45,564 nt of DNA from Photorhabdus caribbeanensis (GTDB lineage: Bacteria; Pseudomonadota; Gammaproteobacteria; Enterobacterales; Enterobacteriaceae). The translations under genes and the position numbers were made by a program. Positions 20,201 through 32,200 of this stretch are shown here, one piece after another. The DNA lies in NCBI RefSeq assembly GCF_018448885.1, contig NZ_RCWB01000037.1, forward strand, positions 1 through 45,564, read 5' to 3'. Each line of letters starts with the position of its first letter. The stretch's first letter is position 1. The notes beneath the pieces are model-generated. The model worked only from the letters and a program-made list of their open reading frames with translations. It was not told the origin of the DNA and searched no databases.

Positions 20201-23200
20201 GATATTGATGATACTCCGGTACAGGATAGCGTTAAGTTGGCGCATACCCGATTAGCCGGATTGCTGGATTATGAGCATGCTTCATTGGCGTTGGCTCAAC
20301 GTTGCAGCGGAGTACAGGGAGGCACGCCGCTTTTTAGCGCCCTACTGAACTACCGGCACAATGAGCAACCGATGATCCCGCATGAGGCGATGCCAGGAAT
20401 CGAATTTCTGGGTGAACAGGAGAGAACCAACTACCCGTTTGTCCTGTCAGTAGAGGATGGCGGCGCCACACTGGGGTTGACTGCCCAGGTGGTACAACCG
20501 TTTGATTCAGAGCGGGTATGTGGTTATATGCAACAGGCGCTGGAAAGTCTGGCGGATGCCCTTGAACTGGCGCCGGAAACACCGGTGCGAGCGCTCAACG
20601 TTTTGCCTGCATCGGAACGTACATTATTGCTGGAAAACTGGAACGCGACAGAAACACCCTATCCTGAACAACTCTGTATTCATCAGTTGATTGAACAACA
20701 AGCGGAGAAAACCCCAGAGGCTGCGGCGCTGGTGTATGAAAATCAGACGCTCAGCTATGGACAATTGAATGCCGATGCTAACCGGCTAGCCCATCAACTG
20801 CTTGCCTTGGGTATCGTGCCAGATCAACGAGTGGCGATCTGCATGACAAGTTCACCGGCGCGGGTAATAGCGGTGCTGGCGGTGCTGAAAGCGGGCGGAG
20901 CTTATGTGCCGTTGGACCCGGCTTATCCGGGAGAACGACTGTTGCATATCCTGACCGATGCAGCCCCGGCGGGGTTGAAAACAATCGTGTTGGTGGATAG
21001 TACCGGGCGGGCTGCATTGGGTGAGCAAACGCTTGCGGAGCTGACGGTACTAGACCCGCATATCTTACCTGACCAGCCGGACGGCAATCCGCAAGTTCCT
21101 GCATTGACCTCTCGCCATCTGGCCTACGTGATTTACACTTCCGGATCGACTGGGACGCCCAAAGGGGTAATGATTGAACATCGTGGGCTGGTCAATCTTA
21201 TCCGGGATAAAATCAGCCGATTCGACATTCGCCCTGCTAGCCGGATGTTACAGTTTGCTTCATTTGGCTTTGATGCCGGTGTTTGGGAAATCATGATGGC
21301 ATTAGGCGGTGGAGCCTGCTTGGTTATTCCAGACGAAACCGTTCGTCAAGACCCGCGTCGCCTCTGGCATTATCTGGAAGAGCAATTGGTGACGCACGCC
21401 TGCTTGACTCCTGCTTTGTTGCGAGAAGGGGCTGATTTGCCAACGATAGCAATAAAACCGACCTTGATATTGGGCGGTGAAGCCCCTAGCCCCGCGCTAC
21501 TACGGGCGCTTAGTCATCAGGCGACTCTATTTAATGCCTATGGGCCGACAGAAATTACCGTCTGTGCCACCAATTGGCGTTGCCCGTCACACTATACTGA
21601 TGTGTTGGTCTCTATTGGTCGCCCGACGGCGAATACTCGTCTTTACCTACTGGATAACCACGGTCAGCCAGTTCCATTGGGCGCGGTGGGGGAACTCTAT
21701 ATTGGTGGAGATGGTGTTGCTCGCGGTTATCTCAATCGTCCTGATCTGACCGACGAACGCTTCCTGGCTGATCCATTTAGTGACGCTGCCGATGCCAGAA
21801 TGTACCGGACTGGGGATTTGGCGCGCTACTTGCCGGACGGCAATCTGGTGTTTGTTGGTCGTAACGACCAGCAGATTAAAATCCGCGGTTTCCGTATCGA
21901 GCCGGGTGAAATCGAAGCTCGATTGACAGAACACCCTATGGTGCGCGAAGCACGGATCGTGACCTTGGGGGATGGACAGGATAAGCGTTTAGTTGCCTAT
22001 ATTGTAGCCGAAGAGGATAGCGGACTGGCGGCCAGTTTGCACACCCATTTGAGTGCTATGCTGCCTGATTATATGGTGCCCGCAGCTTTTGTGCGTCTGG
22101 CGGCTTTCCCGCTGACGCCAAACGGTAAATTGGATCATCGGGCATTACCGGCGCCGGGGGAAGATGCCTTTGCCCGTCAAATTTATGTCGCGCCACAAGG
22201 GGAAATGGAAATTGCAGTGGCGGCTATCTGGCGTGAATTGCTAGGCGTTGAGCAGATTGGCCGACATGACAATTTCTTTGCCTTGGGCGGACATTCCCTG
22301 TTGGCGGTACGGATGATGAACCGGATAGCGGTTTTCGGTGTCGATCTGCCGTTGGCTGAGTTGTTTATGTTTCCGTCATTGTCTGCGTTTACCGAGAAGA
22401 TCTGCGCACAACGTCATGCGGCCAATGATAAATTGCCTGCAATTAGGCCAATATCTCGCGATAGTGTCTTGCCCTTATCGTTTGGTCAACAGCGTCTGTG
22501 GTTTCTGGCGCAATTTGAGGGGGTGAGTGATACCTACCATGTTCCGACAGCCTTGCGTTTACGTGGACGGCTAAACTTTTCTGCCTGGCAGCAGGCCCTG
22601 AATCGCCTGCTCGCTCGCCACGAGGCGCTTCGTTCTATTTTTATCACAGTTGATGGTCAGCCTCAGGTTGAACTGTTACCGGCGGAATTTGGTCTACCGG
22701 TGAAAAAATACGATTTACGTAAAGCATCTAACGTGGACGAACAATTTAAGCTCTTGTGTGTACAGGAAGCCAAAACGCCGTTTGATCTTGCTCGTGGCCC
22801 CCTAATTCGTTGCGCATTGATCCAACTGGCCGATGAAGAGCATATATTCTTACTGACTCAGCATCATATTATCTCCGATGCTTGGTCTTTAAAGATACTT
22901 GAATCAGAACTGGTTGCACTCTACGCTGCTGGTCTAAATCAACAGCCTGATCCATTGCCGCTATTGACCATTCAATATCCTGATTATGCGGCCTGGCAGC
23001 GGCAGGTATTTTCTGGTGAAGGAGTACAGGCGCAGAGTGATTACTGGCGCCGGACGTTGGCAGACGCACCGGTATTGCTTGAGTTGCCGATAGACAGACC
23101 TCGACCCTTCCAACAATCATTTACCGGCGGCCGGGTAGCGGTGCACATTGATGCTCCGTTGGTACAGGCCCTAAAACATCTGGGGCAACAACACGGCGCC

Positions 23201-26200
23201 ACACTGTTTATGACATTGCTGACCGCTTGGGCTGCGCTGTTGTCACGTTTGTCTGGTCAGGATGATGTCGTCATTGGTATACCAAGCGCTAACCGCAATC
23301 TGCGGGAAATTGAACCACTGCTTGGCTTCTTTGTTAACACATTAGCGTTGCGTATCGATTTATCCGACATGCCGGATGTGGCCACACTACTGCGGCGTGT
23401 ACGGCAGACGACACTGGGAGCGCAGGAGCATCAAGATCTGCCTTTCGAGCAGGTAGTGGAAATTGTTCAACCGCCGCGCAGACCGGAGCATACACCACTG
23501 TTCCAGGTAATGTTTGCCTGGCAGGAGAATGAAACAGAGGAATGGCAATTACCGGAATTGACGGTAACACCCTTCGAGCTGGAATATGATATAGCGAAAT
23601 TCGATCTGCAACTGGAATTAACGGAGAAGGCGGGCGAAATTGTTGGAGAGCTGAACTACTCTTCTGCCCTGTTCGACCATGAAACCATTGAACGACAGGT
23701 GGGTTATTTGCAGGCTATATTGCGGGCAATAGTGAACCAGCCTCAACAGCCTGTCACGGCTATCGACATTTTATCATCCGCTGAACGGGAGCTATTGCTG
23801 GAGAATTTGAATGCGACCGAAGAATCGTATCCTACTCAGGTATGTGTGCATCAGTTGTTTGAACAACAGGCAGAGCAGACCCCGGACGCCATAGCAGTAA
23901 TCTATGAAAACCAGACGCTCAGTTACGCGGAACTCAATGCCCGCGCCAATCGGTTAGCTCATCAGCTTATCGCCTTAGGTGTAACGCCGGATCAGCGGGT
24001 GGCGATTTGTGTGACACGCTCACTCGCGAGGATAATCGGGTTGTTGGCGGTGTTGAAAGCGGGCGGGGCCTATGTGCCGTTAGATCCAGCCTATCCCGGT
24101 GAACGTCTGGCTTATATGCTCACTGATGCGACGCCGGTTATTTTGATGGCGGATAATGCCGGGCGGGCAGCATTAAGTGAAGACGTTCTGGCGACGCTGA
24201 CGGTGCTCGATCCGAATACCTTACCGGAGCAGCCGGATAGTAACCCGCAAGTTTTTGGACTGACCTCACAGCATCTGGCCTATGTGATTTACACCTCCGG
24301 CTCAACCGGCAGACCAAAAGGCGTGATGATTGAACATCGTAGCGTGGTTAATTTGACGCTGACACAAATTGACCAGTTTGATTTTTGTGCCACCAGCCGC
24401 ATGTTGCAGTTTGCTTCATTTGGTTTCGATGCCAGTGTCTGGGAAATCATGATGGCGCTGAGTTGTGGGGCCATGCTGGTTATTCCTACCGAAACCGTGC
24501 GGCAAGATCCACAGCGTCTCTGGCATTACCTGGAAGAACAGGCGGTAACTCATGCCTGTTTGACGCCAGCTATGTTTCATGACGGCGCCGATTTACCGGC
24601 GATAGCGATAAAACCAACCTTAATATTTGCAGGAGAAGCGCCGAGTACCGCGTTATTTCAGGCACTGTGCAGCCGGGCCGATTTGTTTAACGCTTATGGA
24701 CCGACGGAAACCACCGTGTGCGCGACCACTTGGGATTGTCCGGCCGATTATACCGGAGGAGTCATCCCCATCGGCAGCCCGGCCGCCAACAAACGTCTCT
24801 ATCTGCTGGATGAACACCGCCAGCCTGTTCCATTGGGTACAGTGGGGGAATTGTATATTGGCGGCGTTGGGGTAGCGCGTGGTTATCTCAATCGCCCTGA
24901 ATTGACGGCTGAACGTTTCCTGAATGATCCATTTAGTAATGAACCGAATGCCCGGATGTACCGTACCGGAGATTTGGCTCGCTACTTGCCGGACGGCAAT
25001 CTGGTGTTTGTTGGCCGTAATGACCAACAGGTTAAAATCCGTGGTTTCCGCATTGAGCCGGGAGAAATTGAAGCACGGCTGATTGAACACTCTGAGGTAA
25101 GTGAAGCGCTGGTATTGGCGTTGGGTGACGGGCAGGATAAACGTCTGGTGGCTTATGTGGTGGCGCCAGCGGATGACGGACTGGCCACCAGACTGCGTGA
25201 GCACCTGAGTGATATTTTGCCTGACTATATGATACCGTCGGCTTTTGTGCGTTTGGATGCCTTTCCGCTGACCCCTAACGGTAAGTTGGATCGCCGAGCA
25301 CTGCCCGCACCGGGGGAGGACGCTTTTGCCCGTCAGGCTTACCAAGCGCCACAAGGGGAAATTGAAATAGCATTAGCTGCTATCTGGCGCGAATTACTGA
25401 ATGTTGAGCAGATTGGCCGACATGACAGTTTCTTTGCCTTGGGCGGTCACTCGCTGTTGGCGGTCAGGATGATCGAACGTTTACGACGTATAGGTTTGGG
25501 CCTATCGGTGCAAACGCTATTCCAGCATCCGACATTAAGTGTATTGGCCCAATCTTTGGCGCAGCATCGTGAAATTAGCGTGCCTGATAACCGTATTACA
25601 GCGGATACGACAGTGCTGACGCCAGCGATGTTGCCGCTGATTGATCTGACACAAGCTGAAATTGACCGCATTGTTGAGCAAGTACCGGGTGGGATTGCCA
25701 ATATTCAGGATATCTATGCGCTGTCGCCGTTACAGGATGGTATTTTGTTCCACCATTTGTTGGCAAATGAGGGTGATCCCTATTTGCTAATCACTCAACA
25801 GGCTTTTGCTGATCGGTCTTTACTAGACCGTTATCTGGCTGCGGTTCAACAGGTGGTTGACCGTCATGACATCTTGCGTACTGCCTTTATCTGGGAAGGA
25901 TTATCCGTACCGGCTCAGGTGGTTTGCCGTCAGGCGCCTTTGTCAGTGACGGAATTGACCCTCGATCCGGCTGATGGACCGATCAGTGACCAACTGGCTC
26001 AACGTTTTGACCCGCGCCGACATCGTATTGACCTGAATCAGGCGCCGTTATTACGTTTCGTTGTGGCACAGGAGAGTGATGGCCGTTGGATTGTATTGCA
26101 ATTGTTGCATCACCTAATTGGCGACCACACCACGTTGGAGGTGATGAACAGCGAAGTACAGGCTTGCCTCACCGGGAGAATAGACAGCTTGCCTGCGCCG

Positions 26201-29200
26201 GTTCCGTTCCGTCATTTAGTGGCACAGGCTCAGCAGGGAGTCAGTCAGGCAGAACATACTCGCTTCTTTACTGACATGCTGGCTGAGGTGGATGAGCCAA
26301 CGTTGCCGTTTGGGTTGGCGGAAGCACATCATGATGGTTCACAGGTGACGGAATCTCACCGAATGCTGACAGCGGAACTAAATGATCGCTTACGTGGTCA
26401 GGCGCGGCGGTTGGGCGTCAGTGTGGCGGCGCTGTGTCATTTGGCTTGGGCACAGGTATTGTCGCGTACCAGCGGTCAGCAACAAGTGGTGTTTGGCACC
26501 GTGCTGTTTGGACGTATGCAGGCGGGTGAAGGATTTGATAGTGGCATGGGGCTATTTATTAACACCTTGCCGTTACGGTTGGATATCGATAATACCCCGG
26601 TGCGTGACAGTGTACGCACAGCACATAGCCGACTGGCGGGATTGTTGGAACATGAACACGCTTCACTGGCGCTGGCGCAACGTTGCAGTGGCGTAGCCAG
26701 TGGAACGCCGCTTTTTAATGCGCTGTTGAACTATCGACATAACACCCGGCCGGTAACGCCGGATGAAATTATGAGCGGTATTGAATTCCTTGGCGCACAG
26801 GAGCGGACCAACTATCCGTTTGTCTTGTCGGTAGAGGATGGGGGTTCTGATTTAGGGCTGACAGCGCAAGTAGTGCAACCATTCGATCCAGAACGGATAT
26901 GCGGTTATATGCAACAGGCGTTGGCAAGTCTGGTGGATGCCCTTGAGCGGACGCCCGATATGCCGGTACAGCAGTTAGACATTCTGCCGACAACCGAACG
27001 CACATTGTTATTAAAAACCTGGAACGCCACTGAAACCGCGTATCCTGAGCGGTTGTGCATTCATCAACTGTTTGAACAGCAGGTGGAGAAGACCCCGGAT
27101 GCCACGGCGTTGGAGTGTGAAGAGCGGTCCCTCAGTTATGCGGAATTGAATACTGATGCTAACCGGTTGGCGCATCAACTTATTGCACTGGGTGTAACGC
27201 CGGATCAGCGGGTGGCGATTTGCGTAGCAAGTTCACCGGCGCGGATAGTGGCGCTGTTGGCGGTGTTAAAAGCGGGAGGCGCTTACGTGCCATTGGACCC
27301 GGCCTATCCGGGTGAACGTCTGGCCCATATTTTGACTGATGCTGAACCGATGATTTTACTGGCCGATAATGTCGGACGTTCAGCTTTAGGCGAGGAGATG
27401 CTTGCCGGGAAGACTCTCCTTGATCCAAATTCATTACCTGATCAACCGGATAGCAATCCACAACTGCCTACATTGACCGCTCGCCATCTGGCGTATGTGA
27501 TTTACACTTCTGGCTCGACCGGCACGCCAAAAGGGGTGATGGTGGAACATCGTGGGTTGGTTAACCTTATTCGGGATAAAATCGCCCGATTCGGCATTCT
27601 GCCCGCTAGCCGAATGTTACAGTTTGCCTCATTTGGTTTTGATGCGGGAGTCTGGGAAACCATGATGGCGCTGTGCAGTGGCGCTACTTTGGATATTCCT
27701 GTTGACACTATTCGTCAGGACCCCAATCTTCTCTGGCATTATCTGGAAGCGCACGCGGTAACGTACGCCTGCCTGACACCGGCTCTGTTGCGGGATGGCG
27801 CTGATTTGCCTGTGATAGCGATAAAGCCCACATTAATACTGGGGGGTGAAGCGCCCAGTGCGGCATTGCTTAAGGCGCTGCGCAACAAGGCCACAGTGTT
27901 CAATGCATATGGTCCAACGGAAATCACCGTTTGCGCCACTAGCTGGCGTTGCCCATCAAACTATGCAAGTTATTCAAACTGTGGGGATGAATTCATTCCT
28001 ATTGGGCGCCCGACAGCCAACACCCGTATTTATCTGTTGAACGCCCTCGGCCAGCCGGTGCCATTGGGAGCAGTAGGTGAACTCTATATTGGTGGCGTCG
28101 GTGTAGCGCGTGGCTATCTCAATCGCTCTGAGTTGACTGACGAGCGTTTCCTTGCAGATCCATTTAGTGAAATTGCTGATGCCCGGATGTATCGAACCGG
28201 GGATTTGGTGCGTTACCTGCCGGATGGCAATCTGGTATTTGTTGGCCGTAATGACCAACAGATTAAGATCCGTGGTTTCCGCATTGAGCCGGGGGAAATC
28301 GAAACCCGGCTGACAGAACACCCCGCAGTGCGTGAAGCGCTGGTACTGGCTTTGGGTGATGGTCAGGACAAACGGCTGGTGGCTTATGTAGTGGCGGCAG
28401 AAGATGACGGGTTGGTTAACTGCCTGCGAGAATATCTGAGCGGGTTGTTGCCTGATTACATGATACCGGCGGCCTTTGTGCGACTGGAGGCTTTTCCGCT
28501 GACGCCTAACGGCAAGCTGGATCGCCGGGCGCTGCCTGCGCCGGGGGAAGAAGCTTTTGCCCGCCAGATTTACGCCGCGCCACAGGGAGAAACTGAAACC
28601 GTATTGGCCGATATCTGGCGTGAATTATTGGGCATTGAGCAGATCAGCCGATACGACAGCTTCTTTGCTTTGGGAGGGCATTCATTGCTCGCGGTACGCA
28701 TGGTTGAACGTCTGCGTAACTTGGGATTAACGCTGGCAGTGCGTGATCTGTTCCAAACCCCGGTACTGTCTGAACTGGCGCAAACATTGAAGTTGAATCA
28801 GATCGAGAAAGTGCCGGTCAACGTTATTACACCGGACACCACCTTATTAACACCAGAAATGTTGCCGCTGATTGATCTCACTCAGTCTGAAATTGATCAC
28901 CTCGTCGAACAGGTACCGGGCGGGGTAGCCAATATTCAAGATATCTATGCATTATCGCCGTTACAGGATGGGATCTTGTTCCACCATTTGCTGGCAGACG
29001 AAGGCGATCCTTATCTGTTGGCCGGTCAAATGGCCTTTGCTAATCGGCCATTATTGGATCGTTATCTGGCGGCGGTTCAACAGGTGATTAATCGTCATGA
29101 CATCTTGCGGACTGCCTTTATCTGGCAAGGATTATCCGTACCGGCACAGATTGTCTGCCGTCAGGTGCGGTTGTCGGTGACGGAATTGACATTAGATCCG

Positions 29201-32200
29201 GCGGACGGGCCGATCAGCGACCAACTAACGCAACGTTTTAACCCACGCCAATATCGCCTCGATTTGGGGCAGGCGCCGCTGTTGCGCTTTGTGGTGGCGC
29301 AGGAGCGTGATGGTCGCTGGATTGTGTTGCAACTGATGCATCATTTGATTGGCGACCATACCGCACTGGATGTGATGAGCCACGAAGTTCAGGCATACCT
29401 TGACGGTCAGGAAAGCAACTTATCTGACCCGGCGCCATTCCGTAATCTGGTGGCCCAGTCCCGGTTAGGGATGAGCCAGGCAGAACATGCGGATTTCTTT
29501 ACTGAAATGTTGGCTGAGGTGACTGAACCAACATTACCGTTCGGGTTGGCGGAAGTTCGCCATGATGGTTCGCAGATGACCGAATCGCACCGGATGTTGG
29601 CCCCTGAATTAAATGACCGTTTACGTGGTCAGGCGCGGCGGTTGGGCGTCAGTCTGGCGGCGCTGTGCCATTTGGCTTGGGCGCAGGTATTGTCGCGTAC
29701 CAGCGGACAGCAGCAAGTGGTATTTGGCACCGTCTTGTTTGGACGTATGGCGGCGGGTGAAGGGGCTGAAAATGGCATGGGGCTGTTTATCAATACCTTG
29801 CCGCTATGCCTGAATATGGATGATACCTCGGTGCGAGACAGCGTACAGGCAGCACATCACCGGCTGGCGGGATTATTGGAACACGAATATGCTTCGTTGG
29901 CACTGGCTCAACGTTGTAGTGGCGTACAAGGTGGAACGCCGCTGTTTAGTACTTTGCTGAACTATCGACACAATGCGTCGTCGGCGACGTCGAATGAAAT
30001 CATGAGCGGCGTCGAATTCCTCGGTGCGCAGGAGCGGACCAACTATCCGTTTACGCTATCGGTGGAAGATTTTGGCGATGCACTGGGACTGACCGCGCAA
30101 ATCGTCCAGCCGTTTGATGCCGAGCGGGTGTGTGGTTATATGCAACGGGCGCTGGAAAGTCTGGCAGAAGCACTTGAACGCGCTCCAGAAACTCCGATTC
30201 GGCAGTTAGAAGTTTTACCGGCAGTAGAAAGGAAATTGTTACTGGAAATCGGCAATGGTCCGCAAACGGCCTATTCCGACCTGTTGTGCATTCACCACCT
30301 GTTTGAACAGCAAGTGGCGAGCAATCCCGAGGCTACAGCACTGATATACGAAGAGCAAACCCTCAGCTATGCAGAATTGAATGCATGTGCTAACCGACTG
30401 GCTCATCAATTAATTGAACTCGGCGTAGAGCCTGATCAACGGGTGGCGATTTGCGTCACACGTTCACCGTCGAGAGTGATAGCGCTGCTGGCGGTACTGA
30501 AAGCGGGCGGCGCTTATGTTCCTTTAGATCCAGCCTATCCGAGTGATCGGTTGGCTTATATGCTTACGGATGCGGCGCCATCAGTGGTACTGGCGGATAA
30601 TGCGGGCCGTACTGCGCTAGGCGAACAGGCGCTTGCTGCATTAACGGTGCTTGATCCCACGATCCTGCCTGATCAGCCGGACAGCAATCCACACATCCCG
30701 GCGCTGACCTCACGACATTTGGCATATGTGATTTACACCTCTGGCTCCACCGGTACGCCGAAAGGGGTGATGGTGGAACACTGTGGCTTGGTCAATCTGA
30801 TTGGGGAGAAAATCACTCAATTTGACATTCACGCGGATAGTCGGCTGTTGCAATTTGCCTCATTTGGTTTCGATGCCAGTGTCTGGGAAATCATGATGGC
30901 GCTGTGTGGGGGAGCGACACTGGACATTCCGGTTGATACGGTTCGTCAGGACCCGCTGCGCCTTTGGCATTATCTGGAAGAGCGGCGAGTAACCCATGCC
31001 TGTTTAACCCCGGCTCTGCTACGGGATGGGGCCGATTTACCGGCGATAACCATAAAGCCCACTTTAATCCTGGGCGGAGAAGCGCCCGGTGCGGCGTTGT
31101 TGCAGACACTACGTGATCGGGCAACGCTATTTAATGCTTATGGCCCGACAGAAATCACCGTCTGTGCAACCTGTTGGCGTTGCCCGTCAGACTATGCGGA
31201 TGTGCTGATCCCGATTGGGCGCCCGACAGCGAATACATGTATCTATCTCCTGGATAATCACGGCCAGCCAGTGCCGTTTGGGGCGGTGGGAGAACTGTAC
31301 ATTGGAGGTGCTGGTGTTGCCCGTGGCTACCTCAACCGCCCTGATTTGACGGCTGAACGCTTTCTGGTCGATCCGTTCAGCGATCAACCTGATGCTCGTA
31401 TGTACCGCACCGGGGATTTAGCCCGCTACCTGCCGGATGGCAATCTGGTGTTCGTTGGTCGTAACGATCAGCAGATTAAAATCCGCGGCTTCCGCATTGA
31501 ACCGGGTGAAATTGAAGCGCGGTTGACGGAGTACCCTGATGTGCGTGAGGCGATTGTTTTGGCGTTAGGTGATAATCAGGATAAACGTCTGGTGGCTTAT
31601 GTGGCGGCGCCAGAGAATAACGAGTTGGCAAGCCAATTACATCGTCATTTAAGAGCCTTATTGCCTGACTATATGGTGCCGTCAGCCTTTGTGCGTCTGG
31701 ACGCTTTTCCGTTGACGCCGAACGGCAAGTTGGATCACCGGGCATTGCCAGCGCCTGATCAGAACGCATTTGCCCGTCAGATCTATGAGGCGCCGCAAGG
31801 AGAAACAGAGATCGCCTTGGCGGCTATCTGGCGTGAATTACTGGGGGTCGAGCGGATTGGTCGGCATGACAACTTCTTTACCTTGGGTGGACACTCGCTG
31901 CTCGCTATGCGGATGATCAATCTGGCCGCAGAACGGGGATTGATTTGTTCATTGAATAATCTGTTCCAATTCCCGGTGTTAGCGGAACTGGTGGCGGAGA
32001 TCACCTCAGATCCGCTGTCTCAGTGGCAAATCAGCGCCATACCGGTACGACCGGATGGTACCGAGCCGCCGCTATTCTTCGTACCGAGCGGCATGGATGA
32101 TTACTCATATGTTTTCGGGCTGGCTCAGCATATTCAGGCGGATTACCCGATTTATGCGCTACCTTGGCCGTCTATCAATGAGGAACAGGCATCGACCATT

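Noticed and set aside
20900-31900. Long near-identical segments within 17-32 kb considered as mobile repeats
   Set aside because: They are homologous NRPS domains in one reading frame, not transposable elements.
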